DNA of 64,000 nt from Chitinophaga niabensis (lineage in GTDB: Bacteria; Bacteroidota; Bacteroidia; Chitinophagales; Chitinophagaceae), in the NCBI RefSeq assembly GCF_039545795.1, contig NZ_CP154260.1:5895001-5959000 (forward strand), in the 5' to 3' direction. The position numbers and the translations under genes are program-made. The notes beneath the pieces are model-generated. The model searched no databases. It was not told the origin of the DNA and worked only from the letters and a program-made list of their open reading frames with translations. This document shows positions 25,068 to 33,727 of this stretch, one piece after another. Every line of letters begins with the position of its first letter. Position 1 is the first letter of the stretch.

Positions 25068-25808
25068 ATGGATCGCAAAAAAAGTAAGCTCGGCAGTTTC
25101 TTAAAAAAATTGTACCGCAAATACCGGGAACGGCATTTCAGACGCTACCGGGGTATGAGCGTACAGGAAGTATTTTCATCCATCTATAAAGAAAACGTAT
25201 GGGGAGGGGAAAAAGGTACATTCTATTCCGGTTCTGGTACCGCCAATCCTAAAACGGCTGAATACATCAATATGATGACCGGGTTCATCAACAGCCATAA
25301 CATCCGCTCCGTGGCAGAGATCGGCTGTGGCGACTTCTCCATTATGCGCCAGGTTTTGCAGCAGGTAGATGTTCAATATACTGGTATGGACGTAGTGCCG
25401 GACCTGATTGCCCACCACCTGGAAAAGAACGCCAATGCCAAAACACAATTCCTGGTAAAAGATGCCATCAGCGAACCGCTTCCAAAAGCAGACCTCCTGA
25501 TCATCCGCCAGGTATTACAACATCTGAAAAACAACCAGATCTCCCAGATCTTAGAGAAGCTGGACAATTTTAAATACGCCGTCATTACAGAACACCTTCC
25601 CATTACGGAAGATGTAGAATACAACCTGGATAAAGTAACGGGGCCGCATATCCGCATGCGCATGAATTCCGGTGTGTTTATAGATCAGCCGCCTTTTTCA
25701 TTACCCGGCGTTTCCGTGTTGATGGAATACCGGGAAGATGATCCCGTAAAGAAAAAAATGGTGCCTGCCGTAATGCGCAGCTATCTCGTTACAATTAAAC
25801 AATCCTGA
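25068..25808 (+). CDS. Class I SAM-dependent methyltransferase
   Basis: 246 residues. The N-terminus is strongly basic (RKKSKLGSFLKKLYRKYRER), suggesting a membrane- or polyanion-associated protein. SAM-binding motif I is VAEIGCGDFS (about 85-94), followed by an acidic YTGMDVVPDLI and the motif region ADLLIIRQVLQHL. It is the first gene of a + strand set (FkbM methyltransferase, glycosyltransferase) with gaps of 3 and 0 bp, so a role in surface glycan methylation is likely but not proven. Confidence 0.85.
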   Translation: MDRKKSKLGSFLKKLYRKYRERHFRRYRGMSVQEVFSSIYKENVWGGEKGTFYSGSGTANPKTAEYINMMTGFINSHNIRSVAEIGCGDFSIMRQVLQQVDVQYTGMDVVPDLIAHHLEKNANAKTQFLVKDAISEPLPKADLLIIRQVLQHLKNNQISQILEKLDNFKYAVITEHLPITEDVEYNLDKVTGPHIRMRMNSGVFIDQPPFSLPGVSVLMEYREDDPVKKKMVPAVMRSYLVTIKQS

Positions 25809-25811
25809 TAA

Positions 25812-26615
25812 ATGGCAAATAGTTCTCTCGCCAGGTATAGCAACCTGGTAAAATATATCCGTAACTGGCCGCTTTATTTCCTCCGTAAATTCAAAAATGG
25901 ATATGCAGAACTGCAATTCACCATCCGCAGGAGAAGTATCCTTTTTACCACGCCCGCTAAATCTTTATACCTCGTTTTTAAAGAAATATTCCTCAATGAT
26001 GTATATGTGATGGACCGCCTGGCCAGCCAGTTACCGGAAAAACCGGTGGTGATAGATATTGGCAGTAACGCTGGTTATTTCAGCCTCTTCCTCTTATCAC
26101 AAAAACCCGGTGCCACTATCTATGCTTACGATGCCGTGTCTGCCAATCAAAAGTTATTTGCCAAACACCTGGAAATGAACCCCGCGCTCAAATCCAATGT
26201 GCAGGCTCATCACAGAGCAGTAACAGGTACGCCGCAATCACATATTACCTTGTACATGGAATCTGATCACGGCAACTCCGTTACGGCTTCCGTATACAAC
26301 GATTTTGTACAGGAGAATACTTACTCGGAAGAAGTTCCCTGCATTTCACTCAAAGAGATCTTTGATACCAATCAGCTTAAAAAAGCAGACCTGATCAAAG
26401 TGGATTGTGAAGGCAGTGAATACCCCATCATTTACGAAACACCGAAAGAGATCTGGCAACAGGTAGACCGTATGGCTATGGAGATCCATAACCTGGATAA
26501 GGACCAGCGTAATATGGATCACCTGCAACAATACCTTTCTACTTTCGGCTTTACCTTTAGCTCCTTTAAACTGGAGAACGACTGTTTCATGCTCTTTGCT
26601 GAAAAGAAAAACTAA
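25812..26615 (+). CDS. FkbM family methyltransferase
   Basis: 267 residues. The SAM-binding region VVIDIGSNAGYFSLFLLSQKPG and IYAYDAVSANQKLF is followed by the FkbM signatures of this family: HHRAVTG, PCISLKEIF and DLIKVDCEGSEYPII, the latter including the conserved DxEGxE motif. FkbM enzymes methylate hydroxyl groups of sugars or polyketides. Its stop directly abuts the next ATG. Its neighbours point to surface polysaccharide modification. Confidence 0.88.
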   Translation: MANSSLARYSNLVKYIRNWPLYFLRKFKNGYAELQFTIRRRSILFTTPAKSLYLVFKEIFLNDVYVMDRLASQLPEKPVVIDIGSNAGYFSLFLLSQKPGATIYAYDAVSANQKLFAKHLEMNPALKSNVQAHHRAVTGTPQSHITLYMESDHGNSVTASVYNDFVQENTYSEEVPCISLKEIFDTNQLKKADLIKVDCEGSEYPIIYETPKEIWQQVDRMAMEIHNLDKDQRNMDHLQQYLSTFGFTFSSFKLENDCFMLFAEKKN

Positions 26616-27659
26616 ATGCCAAACATCCTCTTCGATTGCGAAAGAATGAAATACCCGAACACGGGCCTGTATACTTTCTGCCGGGAACTGGGAGCAGCTA
26701 TCCTGCAGCAGGCACAGCCCAACGAACGGCTGGTGTATTACATGCCGCCCAAACTGGGTCAGCACTTCGGAACGAATGCAGGATACATCTGGCAACGGTC
26801 TTTACATAAATTCTATTTCCGCTATAAAGAGCAGATCAATGTATGGCATACCACATATCAATCTTCTCCTTATAAACCTAAAAAAGGAACGCCTAGTATC
26901 TTAACGGTCCACGACCTCAATTTTTTACACGAGCATAAATCCAAAGAGAAAGAAAAGAAATACCTGGCCACAGTACAACGCAATGTGGATGAAGCAGATC
27001 AGTTGGTGGCCATCTCCCAGTTTGCCATGGCAGAAACACTGCGCCACGTGAACACCCGGAACAAACCCTTTCACGTGATCTATAACGGAGCTACCGTACA
27101 GGAATTCCCTGGTTTTGATGCGCCCCGGGAAAGACCTTCCAGGCAATTCTTATTTGCCATGGGTACCGTATTGCCGAAAAAGAACTTTCATGTATTGCCC
27201 TGTCTTGTTAAAGACCAGAACATGGAACTGATCATTGCTGGTAATATCAATGAAGCCTATCGCGATAAGATCTTAGCGGAAGCACAACAACACCGGGTGC
27301 TGGATAAAGTGAAGATCATAGGGCCCATCACAGCAGAAGAAAAATACTGGTACCTGAAGAATTGTACTGCCTTTGTTTTTCCCTCACTGGCAGAAGGTTT
27401 TGGTCTACCTGCCATAGAAGCCATGCATTTCGGCAAACCGGTTTTCCTGTCGGACAGAACAAGCCTGCCGGAAGTAGGCGGTGAAGCGGCCTATTATTTC
27501 CATGATTTTGATCCGGGGTATATGCAGGAAGTGTTGAAAGAAGGGCTGGCCCATTTCACCAACACACAAAAAGAGCAGTCGGTACGCGAACATGCGGCGC
27601 AGTTTTCCTGGGATACAGCAGCCGCAGCCTATATGAAGATCTACCGGGAATTATATTGA
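26616..27659 (+). CDS. Glycosyltransferase family 4/1
   Basis: 347 residues with a GT-B fold. The C-terminal Rossmann half contains FAMGTVLPKKNFHVL (nucleotide binding), VFPSLAEGFGLPAIEAMHFGKPVFLS with the characteristic E-x7-E (Glu in AEGFGLPAIE) and PEVGGEAAYYF. It transfers a sugar from a nucleotide-sugar donor to a glycan acceptor in the cytoplasm. It starts directly at the FkbM stop and overlaps the convergent GT2 gene by 9 bp at the end. Confidence 0.88.
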   Translation: MPNILFDCERMKYPNTGLYTFCRELGAAILQQAQPNERLVYYMPPKLGQHFGTNAGYIWQRSLHKFYFRYKEQINVWHTTYQSSPYKPKKGTPSILTVHDLNFLHEHKSKEKEKKYLATVQRNVDEADQLVAISQFAMAETLRHVNTRNKPFHVIYNGATVQEFPGFDAPRERPSRQFLFAMGTVLPKKNFHVLPCLVKDQNMELIIAGNINEAYRDKILAEAQQHRVLDKVKIIGPITAEEKYWYLKNCTAFVFPSLAEGFGLPAIEAMHFGKPVFLSDRTSLPEVGGEAAYYFHDFDPGYMQEVLKEGLAHFTNTQKEQSVREHAAQFSWDTAAAAYMKIYRELY

Positions 27660-28532
27660 CCTGTAATTTTTATAATCAAACAAACGCACACCAAAGATCT
27701 TCTCCACGTAGTACAATACCCTTCCTTTTAAATTCTTGAAATTCTTCTGGCTGATATCGTGATCAAACTGCCAGTTCCGCTGCCGGATACGTTCTTCCAT
27801 TAATGCAGGATGTTTACCGGCAAAACGTTCCAGGGAATCCACCATTTCTGCGTAATTAAACTCGGACAATATCTTCTTCACTTTGTCCATGTGCTCCTGT
27901 TTATTGCCATGATAATACCCTGCCGAGTTCGTGATCTTTGCGATCTGTTCTTCCGGATTCTTCACCCAGCCATAGTGATGCATCCAGGCCTTCACCGGTT
28001 TCACATTCAGCTTGCGGCCTTCCAGCCGGAAGCCCTGTGCATCTTTATAAGAACGGATACGTTTATCGTTGCGGATAATGCGGATCTCTTTGTTATACCA
28101 GGTACGGGAATCACCTACATAATCATAGCTACCGTAAAAATGGCGGTAGTTGAATAACAGCCCCTCTACTCTTTTATCATCTTTATATTGCTCCATAGCA
28201 GCGCGAATGGCAGGATAATCATCTTCATGCACTACCTCATCCGCCTGGATATAAAAAGCCCAGGTTGTATCAGGAGATACATGGTCCAGGGCCTTGTTTG
28301 TTTCTACAGATAAAATGAGCCCGCCTTCTTTCAGACTATCGTCCCATACAGAATGAAAGATGCGGATCTTGGGAGAGCCGATGGACTGAATGAGTTCCAG
28401 CGTTCCATCGTCGGAGTTACCCACGCTTACTACCACTTCATCACATAGGGGCAGGATGGAGCGGATGGATTCTGTTACCGGATAATCGTACCTGATGGCA
28501 TTCCTCACAAAGGTGAAACCTGTTACTTTCAT
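27651..28532 (-). CDS. Glycosyltransferase family 2
   Basis: About 293 residues from the ATG at 28532 (MKVTGFTFVRNAIRYDYP); the ORF extends to 28583 but the usual GT2 start is here. GT-A features: the first strand TGFTFVRNA, CDEVVVSVGNSDDGT (donor-binding D), then YIQADEVVHEDDYPAI with DE-like metal ligands and MHHYGWVKNPEEQI in the second half. These differ from the standard DxD but match a GT2 subgroup seen in Bacteroidota. It faces the upstream glycan genes tail to tail and is divergent from meaB. Confidence 0.85.
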   Translation of the reverse strand: MKVTGFTFVRNAIRYDYPVTESIRSILPLCDEVVVSVGNSDDGTLELIQSIGSPKIRIFHSVWDDSLKEGGLILSVETNKALDHVSPDTTWAFYIQADEVVHEDDYPAIRAAMEQYKDDKRVEGLLFNYRHFYGSYDYVGDSRTWYNKEIRIIRNDKRIRSYKDAQGFRLEGRKLNVKPVKAWMHHYGWVKNPEEQIAKITNSAGYYHGNKQEHMDKVKKILSEFNYAEMVDSLERFAGKHPALMEERIRQRNWQFDHDISQKNFKNLKGRVLYYVEKIFGVRLFDYKNYRSI

Positions 28533-28571
28533 AGTTGCAAAGATGTGGAAAATCATCGATACATTTGTTTC

Positions 28572-29474
28572 ATGTACGCGCAATTACTCAGCCGTCTCAT
28601 ACAAGGCGATATCAAAACATTGGCGCGCTGCATCTCACTTGTAGAGAATGAAGCGCCGGGATATGCCCGTTTGCTGGAAGAACTTCCTGCAGAAGGGCAT
28701 ACACGCGTAGTGGGCATTACCGGTCCTCCCGGTGCCGGCAAAAGCACCCTGGTGAATGCCCTCATTACAGCCCTGCTTCAACAACAAAAACGTATAGCCA
28801 TTATTGCGGTAGACCCTTCTTCTCCCTTCAATTTCGGCGCCTTGCTGGGAGACAGGATCAGGATGAGTGAACACTTTTCCAGCCCGGATGTATTTATCCG
28901 CTCTATGGCCAGTCGTGGTGCCCTTGGTGGTCTTAGCCCAAAGATCCTGGAAGTGAGCGACCTCGTGAAAGCGGCAGGTTTCGACTATCTCTTTATTGAA
29001 ACAGTAGGTGTTGGGCAGAGTGAAGTAGAGATTGCCGGCATTGCAGATACCACCGTAGTAGTGGTAGTACCGGAAGCAGGTGATGAGATACAAACCATGA
29101 AGGCCGGACTCATGGAGATAGCGAACATCTTTGCCGTTAATAAAGCAGACCGCCCCCAAGCAGATGAATTCGTAAAAAACCTCCGCCTCCTCGCCCATAC
29201 CAAAAGAACAGATGAATGGGAAACACCCGTGATCAAAACTATTGCCACCCAGCAGCAGGGGATTGCTGAGCTTATTAAAGCACTGGATGAACACAGGGAG
29301 CAGGTGCATGGAAATAAACAACGCAAAGCCCTCTTACTGGCAGAAAAAGCATATCAGTTGATCCAGCATCGCCGCATGCAGGATGTAGACAAACAAGCGC
29401 TTTATAAAGAAGTGCAGCAACTCATGGAAGGACCCGGGTTTAACCTATATAAGATAGTGCAGCAATATACCTGA
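28572..29474 (+). CDS. meaB: Methylmalonyl-CoA mutase-associated GTPase MeaB
   Basis: About 300 residues from the ATG at 28572; the frame is open from 28545 but that start would include MENHRYICF, not seen in the family. P-loop: VVGITGPPGAGKSTLVNALI (GPPGAGKST), then IIAVDPSSPFNFGALLGDRIRM (DPSSPF), ASRGALGGLS, DYLFIETVGVGQSEVEIA (switch II) and VNKAD. MeaB is the G-protein chaperone that protects and loads methylmalonyl-CoA mutase with B12. The mutase itself is not in the window. The stop abuts the ClC gene end. Confidence 0.92.
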   Translation: MYAQLLSRLIQGDIKTLARCISLVENEAPGYARLLEELPAEGHTRVVGITGPPGAGKSTLVNALITALLQQQKRIAIIAVDPSSPFNFGALLGDRIRMSEHFSSPDVFIRSMASRGALGGLSPKILEVSDLVKAAGFDYLFIETVGVGQSEVEIAGIADTTVVVVVPEAGDEIQTMKAGLMEIANIFAVNKADRPQADEFVKNLRLLAHTKRTDEWETPVIKTIATQQQGIAELIKALDEHREQVHGNKQRKALLLAEKAYQLIQHRRMQDVDKQALYKEVQQLMEGPGFNLYKIVQQYT

Positions 29475-30674
29475 TCATTTTGTTTCAGCCTTTTTCATCA
29501 TCCATCCGGAGATGCACCAGGAGATGGTGCAGGCAAACAGCAGCGGAATAATACCTTCTCCCTGCCATGTACATTCCAGTGCAAAAACAATAGCAGTTAT
29601 CCATCCCCGCGTCACCCCTGCAAACAATGCAGCCATGCCCACAAACGCCGCCAGTGATGGATTCAAAGGTGTGCCCGGAAATGCCATTTGTAATAGTAAT
29701 GCACTTAATATTCCTAATGCACTGCCGATAGAAAGCAGTGGTAATATAATTCCGCCAAACGTACGTGTACCCAATACAAAGATGATCAGTAAAAATTTGA
29801 TCATACTCAGCGAGATAAGCAGGGAGAGTGTTACTTTACCCTGCAACATCATCGCAGTGTATTCTATACCGTTACCTAATATCTCCGGTGCATGATATCC
29901 TGCATACCCCACTGCTGCGGCACTTATAATTGGCCATACCCAACCATTTGCAAAAGACCTGATCTGTTGTACAACAAATACAAGGATAGCTGAATGTAAT
30001 CCCGTTACTACACCTATCAGTGTATACAAGCCAATAGCTGCTATAGATGGGATAGCGAAGGAAGGAAGTATAAAGAACGGTTCCAGGCCAAACCATAACA
30101 TATGGATAGCAGCGCCAACAAATGCAGCAAGACTTATATAACCGATCCGCTTTGAAATAAATTTCCTATACAACAGTTCACTCACTAATATGATAGCTGC
30201 CAATGGTGTTCCAAACATCGCAGCAAAGCCTGCCGCAACACCTGCAGACAACAGTAGTTCATGATGCTCACCGGTATACATACTATAGTTCATCGCAATA
30301 CCTTCCGGCCCTAAAGGAATACCAGTGCCAATGTTCAACACACCACTTAACGGTGAAAGGAATTTCCACTTACGCATTAACAGCACACCTATTGCAACAC
30401 CCGCCACCGGCAATACTATCGCAGTTATGTCAAGATTATGATAGATGGGAGATACCGCTGCAACAGACCAGTCGTTGAAATACAACACATTACTGATCAA
30501 ACGAACAAGCAGCAAGCCGCCAACTGCAACAATACTGCAGCTTACAGCCAAAATAAATACACGCATCACCATATACAACACTCGTTCTATAGGCACATGC
30601 ATGTACTGCAAGGGTGGCGTACAATCCGCTACAGGCAAGCCTTTTCGATGGAATAAAGAAGCAAAGTATTTCAT
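29475..30674 (-). CDS. ClC-type chloride channel/transporter (atypical selectivity motif)
   Basis: 399 residues and about ten hydrophobic helices. ClC motifs are recognisable in altered form. The usual GREGP selectivity/gate loop reads GIPLGPEGIAMN (Glu retained, Arg absent), then GVAAGFAAMFGTPLAAI (GxFxP-like) and GTRTFGGIILPLLSIGSALG (GxFxP). The C-terminal regulatory CBS domains are absent, giving a short protein. Whether it moves chloride or another anion cannot be told. Directly tail to tail with meaB. Confidence 0.85.
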   Translation of the reverse strand: MKYFASLFHRKGLPVADCTPPLQYMHVPIERVLYMVMRVFILAVSCSIVAVGGLLLVRLISNVLYFNDWSVAAVSPIYHNLDITAIVLPVAGVAIGVLLMRKWKFLSPLSGVLNIGTGIPLGPEGIAMNYSMYTGEHHELLLSAGVAAGFAAMFGTPLAAIILVSELLYRKFISKRIGYISLAAFVGAAIHMLWFGLEPFFILPSFAIPSIAAIGLYTLIGVVTGLHSAILVFVVQQIRSFANGWVWPIISAAAVGYAGYHAPEILGNGIEYTAMMLQGKVTLSLLISLSMIKFLLIIFVLGTRTFGGIILPLLSIGSALGILSALLLQMAFPGTPLNPSLAAFVGMAALFAGVTRGWITAIVFALECTWQGEGIIPLLFACTISWCISGWMMKKAETK

Positions 30675-30958
30675 TTGCGGAGTTTTTACCGTTAAGCAGA
30701 ATGGTTTTCAAATACTGTAAATATAATACTTGATAATAGGTAACAAGTCAAAGATCAGATTGTTAGCCGTATTTTAACTTAGATAAAATCCCCGCAATTC
30801 CAAGCTCACAAACAATTTTGTGTGTTTTATTATCGTTAAGAAAACAGCATGAATGTGCTATAAAGGGCAGGATAAATCTTTCGTAATTTCGACCCCTTCC
30901 ATCGAAAGCCCACCAATTTTTAAGACAGAAACCATAAAAAAAGATACGGAAAAAAAAC
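30675..30958. other. Intergenic region between ClC and MarR genes
   Basis: About 284 bp, AT-rich. On the + strand a candidate TAATTTCG (-7 like) occurs near 30880-30890 before the MarR-type gene. No gene or structured RNA recognised. Confidence 0.5.
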
Positions 30959-31576
30959 ATGACAAAGGAATCTACCTTTAATCCTGAACATCAGGCAGAC
31001 AATACTGCGAGCAAGGTAGTAGCGGCACTGGAAAGACTTTCTGAAGCCTTTCGGGTGTTGCTCTGGCTTGAAGCTAAACAACATGGCCTCAGCCCCATAC
31101 AGGTTCAGATATTAACTTTCCTGCTGCATTATCCAGAAAAGCTTAAGACAGTTACGCACCTTGCATCGCATTTTAACATGACGAAGGCAACGATCAGTGA
31201 TGCTATTAAAACATTGGAAGCAAAGGACCTCTTAAAAAGGAAAGCAGACGTTTATGATAATCGCAGTCATACGCTCCTATTAACAAAAGCAGGTAAGGTG
31301 ATTGCAAAGAAAGTAGAAAAGTTCGCACACCCCATGCAGGGATCAGTGAATGCCATTCCTCCTGAAAAACAAGCCGGGCTGCTTGAGCAACTAATGGGCC
31401 TTATCCATGACCTGAACCAACAACTCATTATCACACCACAACGCATGTGCTTTAATTGCCAGTTCTATGAACAGAAAGGCAAAACACAGCACTATTGCCA
31501 CCTCATCCATGCTCCGTTAAAAGCAGGAGACCTCCGGTTAGATTGCCAGGAATTTGAAAGTAAAGAAGAAGAGTAA
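30959..31576 (+). CDS. MarR-type regulator with C-terminal cysteine motif
   Basis: 205 residues. The core is a winged-helix MarR domain (about 30-135): SPIQVQILTFLLHYPEKLKTVTHLASHFNMTKATISDAIKTLE with the recognition helix, then the wing KRKADVYDNRSHTLLLTKAGK. The C-terminal 45 residues carry four cysteines in the pattern C164-x2-C167-x12-C180-x15-C196 (MCFNCQFYE, HYCHLI, LDCQEFE), which could hold zinc or an iron-sulfur cluster or act as a redox switch. This extension is not part of standard MarR proteins. Probably a single gene; the target is unknown. Confidence 0.86.
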   Translation: MTKESTFNPEHQADNTASKVVAALERLSEAFRVLLWLEAKQHGLSPIQVQILTFLLHYPEKLKTVTHLASHFNMTKATISDAIKTLEAKDLLKRKADVYDNRSHTLLLTKAGKVIAKKVEKFAHPMQGSVNAIPPEKQAGLLEQLMGLIHDLNQQLIITPQRMCFNCQFYEQKGKTQHYCHLIHAPLKAGDLRLDCQEFESKEEE

Positions 31577-31622
31577 GTTCTTTCGATGGGAAGTATCAGT
31601 TTGCTATTCAGAGCAAGCTGCA

Positions 31623-31838
31623 TCAGTCTGCCCTTTGGCTACGCCACCAGCGCCAGCCCAGGAAGGCCATCAATGCCAAAGGTGTGAATGCCAGCATCAG
31701 GATGCCGTTGTTCAATCCCTTTGCAGGACCTTCTCCCAATTGCTGCGCCGTTTTGGTGCAGAGGGAACATTGCGCCAGCAGATCACTGCAAGGCAGCAAT
31801 AAGGCAATGATCATTATAAGGAATAACAGCTTTTTCAC
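31623..31838 (-). CDS. Small CxxC membrane protein of the cytochrome oxidase locus
   Basis: 71 residues. A signal peptide-like helix (1-21) is followed by CSLC, a Gly-rich linker and a second hydrophobic helix (about 45-62) ending WRWWRSQRAD. Small proteins of this kind sit at the end of SCO/cytochrome oxidase operons in Bacteroidota; the CxxC suggests a thiol or metal role. It is the last gene of the respiratory operon (44 bp gap). The family is not named with certainty. Confidence 0.7.
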   Translation of the reverse strand: MKKLLFLIMIIALLLPCSDLLAQCSLCTKTAQQLGEGPAKGLNNGILMLAFTPLALMAFLGWRWWRSQRAD

Positions 31839-31882
31839 AATACTAAATTAAGGTATTTCCTTACTACAGGAACTGATATCCG

Positions 31883-32455
31883 TCAGGAATAGTAAGGAGA
31901 GATCATAATGTATACGATCACGCCTGTAACAGCCACATAGAACCAAATGGGCCAGGTGATCCGTGCAATCCTGCGGTGACGTACATTGTCATCCTGGAAA
32001 GCGCGGAGCAGGGTAAAAAGCACTAGTGGCACAATGATCACGGCCAGCAGGATATGTGTCAGCAGCAGGAAGTAATATAGATAACGTATACCTCCTATCA
32101 TCCCCAGCTCAGCAGCATCCACAATACCATTATGATCAACATCGCCAAACTTTGTGCTTTCCGTGAGGAAGTGATAAGTAACGTAGGACAGCAGGAAAAG
32201 AACAGAAAGCCCCACCGCTGTAAGGTTCGTCCACTTATGGGCTCTCCGCCGCCCGTTCTTGATGAAAACGAGGCTCGCCACCAATAATACCGCAGTTCCG
32301 GAATTCAATACGGCATGAAAGAACGGCATCAGCTTCACATCAAAACCAGCCTCAATATCCGGCTTTGGTATAATAAACAAAATAGCTACCAGCAGAGGTA
32401 TCACAATGGATATGATCGCAATGGGTATATTCAGGTTCTTATTCTTTAAACTCAT
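31883..32455 (-). CDS. DUF420 membrane protein of the oxidase assembly locus
   Basis: 190 residues, five predicted helices. The DUF420 pattern is visible: IISIVIPLLVAILFIIP, PFFHAVLNSGTAVLLVASLVFIKNGRRRAH (His and Asn in helix 2), YLYYFLLLTHILLAVIIVPLVLFTLLRAF with the conserved H, and HRRIARITWPIWFYVAVTGVIVY with the terminal HxxxxxxxxxWxxYVxxTG motif. These proteins are linked to cytochrome c oxidase assembly by gene context. 9 bp after the SCO gene stop. Confidence 0.9.
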   Translation of the reverse strand: MSLKNKNLNIPIAIISIVIPLLVAILFIIPKPDIEAGFDVKLMPFFHAVLNSGTAVLLVASLVFIKNGRRRAHKWTNLTAVGLSVLFLLSYVTYHFLTESTKFGDVDHNGIVDAAELGMIGGIRYLYYFLLLTHILLAVIIVPLVLFTLLRAFQDDNVRHRRIARITWPIWFYVAVTGVIVYIMISPYYS

Positions 32456-32464
32456 AATCCTTAT

Positions 32465-33148
32465 TTAATCGCCAGAGGAGAAAAGCCGCTTTATAAGGCC
32501 AGGCTTCTTCTTGTCTTTAGCAATATGTAAAACAGCAATATCGTTCACCATCCGGCGCACATCATTTGTATCCAGCCCATTGTAGTATCCACGGATATAG
32601 CGGTCCTTGTCTATCACAACAAATTTCTCTGTATGGATAAAATCATCCGGCCCGCCATTCCCTTCTAAGGCATTCACAAAAAACTCATGCCGCGCTAGGT
32701 CATAGATCTCTTTTTTATCCCCGGTCAGTAACCACCAGTTCTTGGGATCGATGGTATACTTGTCTGCATACTTCTTCAGGGATTTCACCGTATCTCTTTC
32801 CGGGTCCACACTTAAAGAAAGGATCTGCACCAGTTCCTCATTCTTCTTAAAAGCTTCCTGTACCATTTTCAGATGCGTGGTAAGGGTAGGGCAGATCTGC
32901 GGGCAGCTCGTAAAAAAGAAGCTCACGATCCTGATCTTACCTTCACTGTCTTTCATATGCACCTGTTCACCCAACTGGTTGGTAAGGGTAAAATCCTTGA
33001 TCTGGTGATATACCGTATCATAAGTGGTTTTACCATCCTTTACAATGGTATCCACTCTCTCCGCGATCAGGAAAGGCGGAACATGCACGATATTCTTACC
33101 ATAATGATCTACGATCAGGTATCCTGCCAGTGGCACTAAAATGGCCAA
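32465..33148 (-). CDS. SCO family copper chaperone for cytochrome oxidase
   Basis: At least 227 residues. One N-terminal membrane helix anchors a thioredoxin-like SCO domain. The copper ligands are FFFTSCPQICPTL (CxxxC, about residues 78-88) and the His in DDFIHTEKFVVID. SCO proteins deliver copper to the CuA site of subunit II. No ATG is present at the expected start: the TTG at 33148 is the only usual codon, yet the frame stays open upstream and reads ISKKALLGVALAILVPLAGY, which completes the membrane anchor. The real start is therefore probably upstream with a rare codon, or the start codon has been mutated. Confidence 0.9.
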   Translation of the reverse strand: MAILVPLAGYLIVDHYGKNIVHVPPFLIAERVDTIVKDGKTTYDTVYHQIKDFTLTNQLGEQVHMKDSEGKIRIVSFFFTSCPQICPTLTTHLKMVQEAFKKNEELVQILSLSVDPERDTVKSLKKYADKYTIDPKNWWLLTGDKKEIYDLARHEFFVNALEGNGGPDDFIHTEKFVVIDKDRYIRGYYNGLDTNDVRRMVNDIAVLHIAKDKKKPGLIKRLFSSGD

Positions 33149-33207
33149 CGCTACACCGAGTAATGCTTTCTTTGAGATGACGGTAGATTTAAAAAGGTTT
33201 ATAAATG

Positions 33208-33260
33208 CAAAATGTAAAAGTGAGCTCTATCAACGTGGATGGAATCACTTTTACATTTGC
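33208..33260. repeat. 16-bp inverted repeat between oxidase subunit IV and SCO genes
   Basis: Arms GCAAAATGTAAAAGTGA (33207-33223) and TCACTTTTACATTTGC (33245-33260) pair completely apart from one bulged A, with a 21-base loop. No T-run follows. The right arm also contains a perfect + strand -7 box TACATTTG. It could be a processing or attenuation hairpin within the operon mRNA, or an operator. Confidence 0.6.
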
Positions 33261-33280
33261 GATATTTTGAACTATTCTTG

Positions 33281-33673
33281 TTAATGATGAGCTGGCTTAG
33301 GCGCCGGAGCTTCTTTTACTGCCGGTGTACCGGGAGAAAGGTTTGTTCTCATCTTCTTCCAGGAATCACCGTCCATCAGGAATGCAATAATGAACCATAC
33401 GAACAGCAGCAAAGGGAACAGGATCGTCATGATCAGGTTCTTTACTTCGTGGCGTAAGTGCATGAACTCCGCAACGATATAGAATGCTTTCAGCAGCGTC
33501 AGGAGAATGAAAATGGAGTTCAGCCACAGCTTACTGGGAAAACCTGTTTCCAGGTGTAAAAATGCCAGACCTACTTCCACAGAAGTAATAACTAACAGGA
33601 TCCAGAACACTTTCCAGATTTTCTTTACGGCTGGATCTTTCCCGTTTGTGGTTGCAGAATGTGTATGCGCCAT
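33281..33673 (-). CDS. Cytochrome c oxidase subunit IV-like protein
   Basis: 130 residues, three helices (about 20-40, 50-70, 80-100), the pattern of prokaryotic subunit IV (CyoD/COX4_pro type): KIWKVFWILLVITSVEVGLAFL, SIFILLTLLKAFYIVAEFMHLRHE and FPLLLFVWFIIAFLMDGD. The C-terminal tail is Ala/Pro/Lys-rich and ends in HH. It is part of the cytochrome oxidase operon, 54 bp after subunit III. Confidence 0.9.
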   Translation of the reverse strand: MAHTHSATTNGKDPAVKKIWKVFWILLVITSVEVGLAFLHLETGFPSKLWLNSIFILLTLLKAFYIVAEFMHLRHEVKNLIMTILFPLLLFVWFIIAFLMDGDSWKKMRTNLSPGTPAVKEAPAPKPAHH

Positions 33674-33727
33674 GATCTGTAAATTCTTTTATATTAATTA
33701 GTTCAATTCTTTTTACGAGCCCTGTTC

